Assembly (NCBI GenBank): GCA_933207985.1
Contig: OW240918.1
Span: forward strand, 21,055,602 to 21,119,601
Reading direction: 5' to 3'
Source of the DNA: Pelobates cultripes
Lineage: Eukaryota > Chordata > Amphibia > Anura > Pelobatidae
Length of the DNA stretch: 64,000 bases
Under the pieces are notes generated by a model, which worked only from the letters and a program-made list of their open reading frames with translations, did not search any database and was not told where the DNA came from. Of this stretch, positions 12,063 to 23,528 are shown piece by piece; position 1 is the first letter of the stretch, and each line of letters starts with the position of its first letter. Position numbers and translations under genes: made by a program.

Positions 12063-13430
12063 AGTTCTCATAAAGTTAAAGAAATAATTAATTGAACACA
12101 GTGCTTGTCCATGAGTCATCTGCGATTGATGATTGAAAGAAGGTCTTAAGGAGGAAGTACCTCTAGAGGAAGTCAGTCTTATAGCTACTAGAGGTGTGTG
12201 CTTGAACAACTATATTACACTATCTATGTGAAGACGCATTAAGATGTAGTGGTTTTGGTCCTTAGAGTGTTCCATTAAGGTAATTCTGTACACAAAGGCA
12301 TCCTATCCCTGTACATTAACCTGTGTGACTAATGATTCATATAGAGAATGAAAAGAAAAACATGGATTTTATATTGCTACATGATTTTACAGAAAGTTAA
12401 TCTACAAATGAGGCACACTAAACACAATTTGTGGTGGAATGCTGAAATTTAAAAAAAAAACGTTTTATCAACAGTTTTGGAAAGCTGTGCCATTGAGTGG
12501 GTGATGCACAATTTTTAATACATAGAGAGCTTAATGATGAAAGATTGGGTGTAACTTTGGCCTTTATAATAATGTGTCCGCTTGAGCCTTGTCCGTCCCA
12601 TGGGGAATTTGTGGTTTGAAACTAGATCATGCATTTAATTTCACTCACAGTAATAATTAGGCCTGGCAGTCCTATAAAGGACTAGAAGTGCATGTTTAGC
12701 CATGATTAGCGACTACATCCCCACGATATGTGATTATTTTGGACCAAAACATATTTAATTTTGTATATTGATTTATAACTCACAATCATTCAGGTAGGAA
12801 ACACGGATCTCTCCCACTTTATAACATTCATTTATTAGTTAATTGCACTAGACTATAGTTATGTTTTTTAAACACATAAAGTTGCTTAACTGTTAAATCA
12901 CTCTATTAATGAATTTTAATTTGTAAAGCTATTTTTTGTTATGTAATATCAGTATGTTAAACAGTGCGTTATCGCACTAGCACAACAATAAATATACATT
13001 TTTTTTCAGATTCAAACATAAAACCTGCACAAAAAAAAGTTTAAAAAGTTCATGGGAGTTTCAATAAACAGCATTAAAAATCTGTTTCTAGGTAACGTAT
13101 TTGAAGTGTGAAATTTCTCTGTGACTGTTAAAATATGATTCTACAAAAAGCACATGTGATTAAGGAATGAACAAACTGCTTATGTTTTGCTTTTTGAATA
13201 GTTTAGTTGCAACTTGCAACAGTTTTGTCGTAGCGACTGTAGCTGGTAAAAACAACTTTACAGCTCACTCTGTGAAAAAACAAGAAAGTATAAAAACTGT
13301 CAAGCTGAATCAGCATAGGAAACATAATTATAAATATTAGCAAGAATATATTTATCTACTTTATATCCATATATTTTTAGATTACAAGCTCATTCGAGCA
13401 AGCCCTTCATAATATCCCCCTTGGAGGAAT
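12063..13430. other. No gene seen
   Basis: AT-rich DNA. Apart from the possible MITE fragment ending near 12277 nothing is recognisable. Confidence 0.5.
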
Positions 13431-13805
13431 GTTACATAGTTACATAGCTGAAAAGAGACTTGCGTCCGTCAAGTTCAGCCTTCCTTACAAATGTTGTTGC
13501 TGTTGATCCAAAAGAAGGCAAAAAACCTGTTCTGAAGCGTTTCCAATTTTGCCACAAACTAGGAAAAAATTCCTTCTTGACCCCAAAATAGCAGTCAGAT
13601 GTCTCCTTGGATCAAGCACCTATTACCCCACTAATTAGAAATTATATCCCTGTATGTTATGTTTTTGTAAGTATTTATCCAATTTCAGTTTAAACATCTG
13701 TATGGACTCTGACAAAACCACCTCTTCAGGCAGTGAATTCCATATCCTTATTGTTCTTACTGTAAAAAAACCTTTACTTTGCCTTAGATGAAATGTAAAA
13801 TTCGA
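13431..13805. repeat. Interspersed repeat starting GTTACATAGTTACATAG
   Basis: Begins with GTTACATAGTTACATAGCTG and includes a TCAAGTTCAGCCTTCCT block and a distal CAGGCAGTGAATTCCATATCC block. From memory this is a widespread dispersed repeat in frog genomes; I do not know its class for certain. No useful open frame. Confidence 0.5.
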
Positions 13806-13860
13806 CAGAACATGTTGGTGCTATATAAATGCTGATATTACTACTAATACTAATTTATGT
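13806..13860 (-). repeat. SINE-like repeat tail, minus orientation
   Basis: The block TTGGTGCTATATAAATG followed by ACT/AAT triplets is the reverse complement of the core TTTATATAGCNCCANC seen at 14255, 32762, 46806 and 56461. A short fragment of that family. Confidence 0.45.
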
Positions 13861-14254
13861 AGCACAAAACCAGTGTTGACTAATGTATGACACCGAACTT
13901 AGGGTCTTAGAAGAACATGGTTGATATATAGACGATCTAGACAGATGTGTATTGGAATTTCCTGCCTTGGTTGATCAATTACTTTATTGAAATTGGGGAC
14001 AAGGTATTAGTCTGTAAAACAGTAAGAAATGTATGTTAGAAAGTGAAGCAAACTGAAAGGTCTTTTATGATTAGTAAAACGCATATATTGGCTTGATGAA
14101 GGAAATTAGGCAGATATTTAACTGATTAATCTAATGATATAGAAGAATTTCTGAAGATATGTTTTTTGTGTTTGTTGTTCTTTACCGTGTTCGTTCCCTT
14201 TGATGTTGATGCATATCCTACTTGAACTTTTATCAAATATTCCTCTATTCCTTC

Positions 14255-14255
14255 C

Positions 14256-14286
<31 letters not shown>

Positions 14287-14570
14287 GGTATTTATATAGC
14301 ACCAGCTTATTCCGCAGTGCTTTGCATTAAAAGGGGAATTTAACAAATGAGACAATAAAAGTTACAGAAACAATAGGTAGATGAGGACCCTGTTTAAACG
14401 AGCTTACAGTCTAGAGGAGGTTGGGCATAGGACACAATAGAAAGGGTGTTGAAGGAGACAGCAAATAAACATGGTGGGAAAGTAGTAGAACTGGAGGTGA
14501 GGGTGGAGTGTGGCCCTTTAGGATAGAGCAAAAGGCAGGTTTGTGAGATAGAAGTTACTCTTGGAGGCCA
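14255..14570 (+). repeat. SINE-like interspersed repeat with (ATT)n start
   Basis: A TTA/ATT microsatellite (14258-14285) leads into TATTTATATAGCACCAGC, then TTCCGCAGTGCTTTGCA, then GAGGACCCTG and GAGCTTACAGTCTAGAGGAGG. The same order of blocks recurs at 46806-46985 and 56461-56610, and shorter pieces at 32762-32822 and, inverted, at 13806, 19170 and 29965. The family therefore has at least seven members here. Class unproven; the simple-repeat end is typical of retroposons. Confidence 0.6.
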
Positions 14571-16181
14571 TAAGCATTCCTGAAAAGATGGGTTTTTAGT
14601 TCATTTTTCTTGGTTGAAATAGTCTTTTAATTCCATTCATTCATCTCAAAACTCATGCTGCAAATTGAGGTTACCCATCAATTTTGGGGCACTGTACGTA
14701 TTGAGCTTGATCCCATCAATCTTTATCATGGACCACATCATTACTTATTATTTTTCACAATCAACAAGTTATCCATCTTTCAGTGTTAGAGGTGGACAAT
14801 CTAGGGAAATAGTTAAACGTGCTGTCTTTGTTGGCAGAAGTCTGCAGTTTAAAATAACATGCAGAATGTAATGTAGAGACATCCACAATTATAGTGTAGA
14901 CAATGTTCAGGGCAACATGTAATTTAAAAGCATGAAAGAATGCATACCACATTGAAAGGTTAGTGTAGTACTTCAACAAATATGTGCTTTGCACAAAAAG
15001 GGTGAATTTATCTCACACTAGGGAAGTGTTTGCATATATTCTAAAATCAACATTTACTTTTTAGTTCTACTAAAAATACTTTATAACATTTTTAGGTGTC
15101 TCTAAAATTCTTACATGCAAGGGGTAATTAAAAAAAAAAAAGACTAACATAATTTCCTCCTTTTTTACCTATACATATATGTAGAGTATATTTTATCTTC
15201 ACATCTGTCTCTAATTAAGTGATTAAAAACTCAACATTTTGACTTATGTTGTGATTTTCTAGATGGTTCAAAATATATTAAGGCAATTTAATTAGTGATT
15301 TCAACCACAGTGACAGGGACACTATGATGAAAATCAAACAGCTTCCCAATTCCTGTTTTCAACATCTGAGATTTAAAAGATTAACATTCCTGGTATATTT
15401 GTCTGGGCATTTTAATTATATTTTGTGGTTTGTACTTTTTTTGGAGTTTATGACAATATATTGCTTTTATAAAATACTGTTCATATTGCATAATGTGATC
15501 ATAAAGGATTTTTCAATTCATGTTAAAGCAAAATGTGCAATGTCAAGCGGCACTGCCAACCTACTCCCTGAAAAATTGTATTTCATATCAATAGTATCTT
15601 AATAAAATACTAATTTTGTCTGGGTAGGAATTTCACCTAAATTCTAACTCTCTCAAGAAATATACAGAGACAAAGTAGTCCCTACTTTGTCTTTGTATTC
15701 TCCTCTGCCTGACTTTCTTAGACTCAAGTCAGGTCTAAGAGTCAATCTTGACAGCCATCACCAATCTAAGGAGTATTCTACATCCTACAGTCTCTTGGGA
15801 TACCCCATAGACCTCAGTGCTGTACTATTGCGCATGCACGAGAGTAGTGTGACAAAGATGATGGCACCCATGATGGACAGGTTAAGGTAAGTAATCTCAC
15901 CTTTACGTATCCCTCACAGCCCCAAACCCTCATTGATGATGTCACCATCAAGGAACATTGCAAATTCAGCAAAGTCCCCAGATGGTGACAATGCCGCTTT
16001 AATAAATGAATCCCAGGGAGTCGAATACTGGTGCAAGCAAAATATCCTAAGTATCAAACTGCACTGTAGCCTATCAAGCCTGGCGGAGATCTGATCCTTT
16101 TCATTTCCCCACAAAAGAATCTGGGGGATCCATCCCCCCTCAACTCCGCAACTTTTAAATCTTCAGCAATAGAGAGAATAT
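14571..16181. other. No gene seen
   Basis: AT-rich DNA with short frames (14665-14871, 15324-15602, 15687-15890) that show no motif or coding-like composition. I see no repeat ends. Confidence 0.5.
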
Positions 16182-16660
16182 TTAAAGAGCCACTCTAGGC
16201 ACTATCATAATTTTTCATAATTGCAAAACATAATGATGCAGAGCACTTGCAGCAGAGCTGATCCTGGGTGGGTGCTAAAGGAGAACCGGTGGGGTGTGCA
16301 GTGCTAGGCACCAGCCCCTCACATTAGGCTCTGCGTCCTCATGTTAGGCAAAGAGCAGCAGAACTGGAAGGAAAAGGAAGTTGACAAGTTGTTTGAGGAC
16401 AACATGCCATGTTGTTATCAAGCAGCTTTTGAGCTTGTAACCTTTTCCTTCCAGCTCTGCCCCCAGGTGCCAATCATGAGGGGGTGGAGCATAAGGAGAG
16501 GTGGGACCTAACATGAGGGGGCAGATCCTAGAATTGCACACCCTGAAGATCAGAATCTTTGCACTCAGCCAAGGCTGGTTCTCACTTGCAGGGTTATTCG
16601 CAAAACTGTGAATATTCGAAATAAACCCTAATGAAAATACTGAGGAAAACATGATCTGGG
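16182..16660. repeat. Palindromic repeat with GAGCCACTCTAGGCAC end
   Basis: Begins TTTAAAGAGCCACTCTAGGCAC, which matches the inverted right end of the TTAA MITE at 45593-46064. Inside it the blocks around 16350-16378 (AACTGGAAGGAAAAGG) and 16441-16460 (CCTTTTCCTTCCAG) are inverted copies. The left TTAA is at 16182-16185; the right limit is uncertain. Confidence 0.4.
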
Positions 16661-16742
16661 CAAATTCAACACAACTTAACTAATTTTGCCTCACTTTTTC
16701 CATTCATATTTAATTTGTAAAAACTTAGATTTTACTGAATAA

Positions 16743-17144
16743 TAGTGATGTCCCAAACGGTTCGCCGAACGGTTCGCCACGGATGGCGAACGTATGCGCT
16801 GTTCGGTCCGCCCCCTATTCGTCATCATTGAGTAAACTTTGACCCTGTACCTCACAGTCAGCAGACACATTCCAGCCAATCAGCAGCAGACCCTCCCTCC
16901 CAGACCCTCCCACCTCCTGGACAGCTCACTAAGAATGCAGCTTCACAATGAATATAAAATGGATGCTGCCAGGAGGTGGGAGGGTCTGGGAGGGAGGGTC
17001 TGCTGCTGATTGGCTGGAATGTGTCTGCTGACTGTGAGGTACAGGGTCAAAGTTTACTCAATGATGACATAGGGGGCGGACCGAACAGCGCATATGTTCG
17101 CCATCCGTGGCGAACCGTTCAGCGAACCGTTCGGGATATCACTA
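16743..17144. mobile_element. Foldback hAT-type MITE, 402 bp, with 8-bp target duplication
   Basis: The element begins TAGTGATGTCCCAAACGG and ends CCGTTCGGGATATCACTA. Arms of about 170 bp are almost perfect inverted copies of each other around a spacer near 16920-16970, so the whole element can fold into one long hairpin. The flanking 8 bp CTGAATAA are identical on both sides (16735-16742 and 17145-17152). Eight-bp duplication and a YAGTGATGTC-type end fit hAT. There is no coding capacity. The intact duplication and high arm identity suggest a recent insertion or gene conversion between the arms. Confidence 0.8.
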
Positions 17145-17152
17145 CTGAATAA

Positions 17153-18264
17153 CCCTGCCCGAGTCTACTCTCTTCAATATAAACCACGGCAGCTTTAAGA
17201 AAGCCCTTCAGATCTGTCAGTCAAGCAGCCTGGAAAGCTTTCTGGCCACCAATATTAATTTTACAAAGCACACACACAACTAAGAGAGCTTAGCAGTGAA
17301 CTGCACATGTGTGGACCACAGCTTCAGTAATAGTTTGGATGCTACCAATCTTCTGAGTTCTAATCATATGGAATGGGTGGAACTATTCTTCTTACAGCAT
17401 CTAATGTTCTCCTGCTGGGCAACTTACAGCTCACCAGCTACAATGTGCATCAAGGTCAAGGTATGTGCTTTTATTATTTTAGAAATGTATTTTTCAAATT
17501 TACCTTTGTAATAGGGGTAAATTTTTTACTCATTTTTAACAGTTTTCCTTTAAGATACATATAATGCTTGTATATTGCTTTTAAATGCACTCCAGGAAAC
17601 AGAAGGAAAGTAAAGACATCCAATAAAATTTATAGACAAACTTTGGAAGTAAACAAATTCTCAAGATCTACACCTGTGTTTCCAAGGGCCTCTGAAATGT
17701 TTAGTTTTAAGAGTATCTTAGCTTGCGTACAGGTGGGATAACTTAACTGTCTGAACTTCCTATTTAGCCACATGTGTTCTGGCAAAGAACCCCAAAAACA
17801 CTGAACAGTTTATGTTCACTGAGGGCTATGGCTGAGAAACATCAGCCTAGAGTAGTGTTTCTTAACGTGACCCCCTAGGGGCTCACAATATTGTAATTTG
17901 TTGGGATATGGATTCACCAGCACTCACAGACAGGCTGTTTCCTAATCATTGATTAACTAATAACTCTGTGACTTTTAATTAATCTATCACATGGGGTTAT
18001 TCACTAACCTTCGAATTGTGGACATTTGACCACAATATATCAAGTCAAAATAGCTGAGTTAAAAAAAAAACCCACAAAAAACTGAGAGATTTTGTTCTCC
18101 TTTGGATGTGTAGGCCTAAAATTTGAAGATCACTGGTCAATTCAATAAGGTGCTGCAACTCCTATCATGCATTTGTTGGGAGCCATACTCTATCAAGTGA
18201 AATTAGACCAATGAATGAAACCAGTTTATACCAATAAAATGCGAGGCAATTTCCAATAAAGTCT
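17153..18264. other. No gene seen
   Basis: Unannotated DNA. A hAT-end-like TAGTGTTTCTTAACGTGACC at about 17853 may be a fragment related to the element at 27213, but no matching second end was found. Confidence 0.45.
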
Positions 18265-18311
18265 GTAACGTAGCTTCCTGTACCCCGACTGGGTACAGGA
18301 AGCTACGTTAC
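18265..18311. repeat. Perfect 21-bp-arm hairpin
   Basis: GTAACGTAGCTTCCTGTACC plus one base is followed by a 5-base loop (CGACT) and then its exact reverse complement ending at 18311. There is no mismatch in 21 bp. Probably the end or centre of a foldback repeat; the parent element is not defined. Confidence 0.8.
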
Positions 18312-19169
18312 AGGGAACAAACCGCTTCAGGGAACAAACCGCAGCACTTCCACCCACAAACAATAGAATCGCTCCTCTGTGCTTGGGAGATAATTGAATC
18401 AGGAACTGTACTAATTTACCCTAATTATCTCCAAGCTCAGAAAAAACATACAATTTTATGAAACCCCAAAAAGTACCTTGAAAACACACAAAACATCCCC
18501 TGATTGCCCCGATCTGGGTGATCAGCATATCCAAAAATCCCCCAAATCGGTTCAGGGGTTCAGGAATTTCCTGGAAGTCATAGTTTTGACCGACCACAGG
18601 CATTGCCCCATGCCCAAAACAGTTCCAGGTAATTCAGTGCTAACAGTCGGTCAAGTTCGGTAGTCTTTTACAGGTTTCCCTGCAGGGCCCATAGTCTGTG
18701 GACAGGAGGCTGGCACTCAGGCTTCTCCAGGAGCTTGTGGCAAACTCAGGTAAAAAGGGGAGTTTGCCACAAAGTGGTTTTAGAAAAAGTGCAATTATAA
18801 GTCAGTTGCGAACACTTCACATCAAATGTGCAGCAAAAAAACGCCAACATTAACCAGCAATAGTGCTGCGCTCAAAACCTATTAAAGTGCATTAAAGTCT
18901 ACAGTGTGGACTTAATACTCATTTAATGTGCATGTAGTGCAAACAATATTTTTTTTTAACTTGTGTAAAGTGCTTCAATATCTTCATTACCTAAAAAACT
19001 AAAATAGTCCATACATAGTGCATCAGGTATTTACAACAATTTCCTCCCAGTTGGGTACACTCACATGTACCAGAGCCTAATGCTCAGCTCAGGGAGAATA
19101 TCTACAATGTAAGACCTTGTCCACCATCTCTTCCAGTGCGTCCAACTCATCTTGTTTCAAATACTTGTC
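18312..19169. other. No gene; contains a dispersed CCAAAACAGTTCCAG repeat
   Basis: The block at about 18585-18660 (TTGACCGAC, GCCCAAAACAGTTCCAGG, a CGGTCAAGTTCGGTAG end) is related to about 26110-26250, which has GACCGGTCGG and GCCCCAAAACAGTTCCAG. This indicates a low-copy repeat family. Otherwise featureless. Confidence 0.4.
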
Positions 19170-19238
19170 TGTTAGTCCACCTATCGTACAGCGCTCCAGA
19201 TTTTGTTGGCGATTTATAAATAATAATAATAATATCAC
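19170..19238 (-). repeat. SINE-like repeat fragment, minus orientation
   Basis: TACAGCGCTCCAGATTTTG then TTGGCGATTTATAAATAATAA is the inverse of the (ATT)n-core of the family described at 14255. Confidence 0.55.
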
Positions 19239-19800
19239 TCTGCAAGGAGAAACGTTGCACTAATGATTTTTCTTTAAAATGAGTACACACTGCAAAGCTC
19301 CTTGTACTATGTGATGTATGGGAAAGGACAGGGTAGCAATACAGGCAGCAGCAATCCTGGTTCTAACTTCAGTTTCTGTGTTCCTTGAAGCTTGAAAATA
19401 ACAATATACCATGGCAGAAGGGTGCTACTCTGGCTTCTTAGTGCTAAATAAGGAGCAGTCATTATGGAAAGGAATAGACTTCACATCAAGATTTAGAACA
19501 TTTCACCTGAATAGCACCTGTTTCGGCGTGGTCAATTTACTCAACATTTAACTTGCATAACCTAGAATTTGCTTCATTTAATTATAAAATAGAACATATG
19601 TTTTGGATAAATGTTTGCTTATTGTTTTTTTTCTGAAAACAAGTGACCTCTTATCATATATACCATGGGTAAAATAGATCTCATATTTGGAAAGTTAAAA
19701 AGTTGTTTATCCAGCTGTAAATACTTTGATAATACTTTCCTAAATAGATTAAAAATATATACCTCACCTTATTCTTCATCCCACGTCTAGATTTTCAATA

Positions 19801-19880
19801 TTAACCCCTTAAGGACACATGACGGAAATATTCCGTCATGATTCCCTTTTATTCCAGAAGTTGTGTCCTTAAGGGGTTAA
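19801..19880. mobile_element. piggyBac-like MITE, 80 bp, TTAA target
   Basis: Starts TTAACCCCTTAAGGACACA and ends TGTCCTTAAGGGGTTAA. The ends are inverted repeats bounded by TTAA on both sides, as expected for piggyBac-type integration. An internal palindrome GACGGAAATATTCCGTC lies near 19821-19837. Related copies are at 32746-32878 and 33629-33708. Too short to encode anything. Confidence 0.7.
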
Positions 19881-20193
19881 GGACAGAGATTAAATGCCAA
19901 GATTCGAAGACTCCACCTCTTTCTCTGGCATCAAACATATGGGCTGTTACCACTGCAACGCTGAAATCAATTATTGTTCCCATTAGTCATCAGAGAAACA
20001 GTACACATTCAACTGCAAGTAACCCCTGGGTTAAGCCAAACACAGGGGGCATACACAGATATGTTTGTGTTTCAAAGCTGGTTTTAGTGTTTATGAATTG
20101 TCTTATTGTGACTTGGCTGAGTTTTATACACTTAGGGGTGTATTTAGTAAATGGTAAATTACAGTAAATTAAAAACAGTCTGAACAAATAAAA

Positions 20194-20305
20194 CAGGAGT
20201 AGGCAATCTTCCACACTTCCTGATTATTTGCCAGGACATGGCTGTAAAAGCATTATAGGAGTTGTAGTCCATGACATCTAAAGTGCCAAAGATAGCCTAC
20301 CCCTG
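20194..20305. mobile_element. hAT-like MITE, 112 bp
   Basis: Left end CAGGAGTAGGCAATCTTCC; the reverse complement of the right end reads CAGGGGTAGGCTATCTTTGG. The flanking eight bases (AAATAAAA and AAACAGAG) match only partly, so the target duplication is decayed or the assignment is wrong. The inside contains GGAGTTGTAGTCC, a word also common in other dispersed vertebrate repeats. Confidence 0.5.
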
Positions 20306-23300
20306 AAACAGAGCAAACAGTTGAAAATAGCTCAGTTAAAAAAAAGGTAACCAATTCACTTGGGGGCTCTAGTCAACAAAATATGTCAAATACATTTTGA
20401 TGGAAATCTGGAAATGTAAACCAAAATTGAACTAAATCCGACAGCACTGTTCATGCTGATTGTTTATTAAATAGTGCTTCTTAACAGCTGACTTTTGTTA
20501 GTTAGCTGTTAAAAAAGTCAATAAACATCACATGTTCTTGAAATCTAATGGAACAAAACAAACAAACAAACAAAGCCTTCATTTAAAAATAAGCCTTCGG
20601 CAGACATACAGTTAAAAACAGTTTAAGAAAAAAAAGAATAAAACAAAATTAGTCATGGGTACCAGACATCCCACTTAACTGTGAGAGAAACAGCCAATGT
20701 CTGTCCTTTCTGTTCCCTCAGCCCACGCATATTGGAGTAAAGGTTAATAGAAATGATAGTGGCCAGACCGGTCAGAATGGCAGCACAGTTAATATGAAAA
20801 ATATATAGGTACCTTAATTCATTGGCTGCCGGCCTGGCGGGAGAAAGGGGGTGCACTTCAGCCTGTTCCCAAAAAATAAACTACACTCACTGGGTTATTC
20901 ACTAAAGCAAGAATTGAATGAAAGTGAATTTAAAGTGAATTTAATATTAAGGACCAGAAATAGCCAAACTGGAACAATTCCCCAAGTCAGATAAGCTTCC
21001 AGTTTCGCTATGTTGGCTTTAAATTTTACATTTACCTTACAATTCCTGACAAATTCGCATTTTAGTGCATTAACCATGAGTATAGGTAAACCCAATGTAC
21101 AGTCCTGGTAGCTGCAGCAATCACACTCCCAGCAAGTAAGTATATTTATATATTTATATATTTACCAACTTTGAACGACATTTTTAAAATGTCTTCTTTT
21201 TTAGATAAAATTCAAAAATGCAAAGACGAGATGGTAACACAATAGGGGCGAAGAAAGGATTACAAGTAAACGTATTTCATACATGAGCAGCACTTTGTCA
21301 ACAGCTCCCTATTTATAAATTCTCCTAATTGGAAGCTGGATGATGTTCTTTCCACTTACATTACATGATTTTCACTGATTAGGGGTTAATTATATCAGTA
21401 ACACTATTCTACTGACCTCATCCTCTGGGCTTTAGGACAGATAATTAAGTTATTAAATGGTCTAGGCCCTAGGGGTCCCCAAGTCCATAACCATTCCTAA
21501 AGGTCTGTACCACTTCATGGCCATCCCAGCATGCCTCGCACAAATTGAACTCTTTCATCAAACATTCAGTTCCAATTTGGATTCAATCCTTCTGTAAACA
21601 CACTGGGCAGTGCTAGGGCATGCAAAATCTCTCCTGGCCAACTCTACTAGTCATTTCTGGACTGCTTCTTTAATTCATAACTACATTTTGAAAAAAGGTT
21701 TTCGTCAGGAATAAGCACACCAAAATAATTTACATATTTATATGCGAAATAAAAATACAACAGTATAATATGTTGGTTGCGTTCAAACCTTGACTTTAAG
21801 AGAGCACCTCTAGTAAAAGACCTAATAAGATTAGCTCGTAAAATCCTCTCATTTTGAATGTCCTCTCCAGCAGTCCGACCATATGATCAACTTTTCCTTC
21901 CAATGATTGCCATTTAAAAAAGTTCCGAAATCTAGAACGTGTTTATAGACAAGTTATTTAATGGGCTGTTAGGTTTATGTTTCAGACTTGGTGAGTCGAA
22001 GCAGAGGTTGTGGGGGACATTGCAACTGTGACCACTTTTATTGCACAACTGGAGATTAAGAAACAGATTTCAGGTACTGTAACTTACTTATGAGCAACAG
22101 CTGAGGTGTAATTTATACGGGTAATATATTCAAGGAGTCTCAGGTCAATGTAAGGTTAGAAAAATACCATTGGTGTAAAAGGTAAAAAAAATTCGAGAGA
22201 AGAGAAGGCTTGTCAATAATTTTGATTTAACGTTTCTTTTATAAGAAGTCTGTGAAATCTTTTCTCGGGGGGATTTGATTTTAAGTGTTAATTAATAACT
22301 TTATAAACATAGGGCAATATTAACAAATGATGTAAGGAACCATAACTAAGTACAAAAGTATTTAAATTAAAATTTGAAAAATACGTATAATTGTTTTCTA
22401 ATGTTTGTTACACCATTTTATAGACCTCCTTTAGTAAACTAAATAAAATTAAAAGAAACACGGAAAATATACTTTAGTGACTCTCAGTCCAAACATTTTA
22501 AAGCTCTTAAAGTGTTTTGCTTAAAAAAACCTTCTTGTAATTAGCTACACATTCCAATTTCACCCAAACGTTTACTGTGTCTTGTTTAAAGAAAAAGATA
22601 AACTAAGTCACCTGAATCCTATCCCACAATGAAATGTTCAGCTCATTTAACAACTTCAGAGTATCTATATAAAAAAAGTAGAACTTTAGGTCTTTAAATG
22701 ATGCCATGTTCTTTAAGAGGTTATAGTCTATTAATGCAGCAAGTCTGATGGAATTATTCTGATTAATATAGTATGTAAAGCATGTATTTTTTAAAATCAT
22801 GTTGTGAAGCAGTGATACACAAAACTTCACATTCTGAGTGCTTTTGTACAAAGTGGTTTCCACCATAACAATGTTGCTTTAAGTGTCTATATTGTGGTTT
22901 GATAATTCTCATGCAGGTGTAGCTCAGAGCCATTTCAGATGTAGTTATTAAATGCAGTTACAATTAGTATTGACCTTATATTTGAACTACGAATAACACA
23001 CCAAAAGGTCCATTTTGCATCATAAGCAGAGTAGGCGTTGTGGCGATGATCTAATTCTAGGATTCTCAGTTGGGGCTTCCCAGGCTTCCAGTTAGCCTTG
23101 ACTACAACACATGTAATTTATTGAGTAAAGTCTGGTCCTAAAGATAATGTGTAGATTATTTGTATCTGGTTTGTTTAAAAGGAAGTTCTAGTGAGTCAAT
23201 AACCTTTCATAGGTAACAAAATCTGAGACTGTATTTTGTGCAAAACGATAACAGCCATATTCATTTAATTGAACAGATATTTGGATTTTTGGTCCTTGCT

Positions 23301-23345
23301 AATTTTCGTTCCTCCTGTATGAACTAATGGTCTCCTGAGTATTCT
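20306..23345. other. No gene; one palindromic repeat fragment
   Basis: About 3 kb of AT-rich DNA. Around 20888-21065 lies a copy of the GGGTTATTCACTAAA / AAAGTGAATTTAA family also seen at 33575 and 60940. The frames at 20653-20856, 20895-21095 and 22603-22866 are unconvincing. Confidence 0.5.
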
Positions 23346-23528
23346 TCAGACAACATCAAACCTGTTAGGATCAATGTCAGCCTTAGAATCACTGCTTTCA
23401 TCAAGGGTACCCACCTGTGCATACTTATTTTTATCAGTGATATCATCACTATAGACTGGAAGAGGTATAATTCTAAAATGTGATTTGCACTTCCATGCTA
23501 CATCCATTACAATGCTACAAAGGAACAT
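23346..23528 (-). other. Possible terminal exon or coding remnant, unrecognised
   Basis: A 60-codon minus-strand frame whose later part (VYSDDITDKNKYAQVGTLDE, then SDSKADIDPNRFDVV and TGA) is acidic, low in rare residues and looks more like a protein tail than random AT-rich translation. A plausible splice acceptor, TTCCTTTGTAG, lies at about 23527-23517, inside the frame, so the codons after it could be a last exon. I do not recognise it and no polyadenylation signal was assigned. It may equally be chance. Confidence 0.2.
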
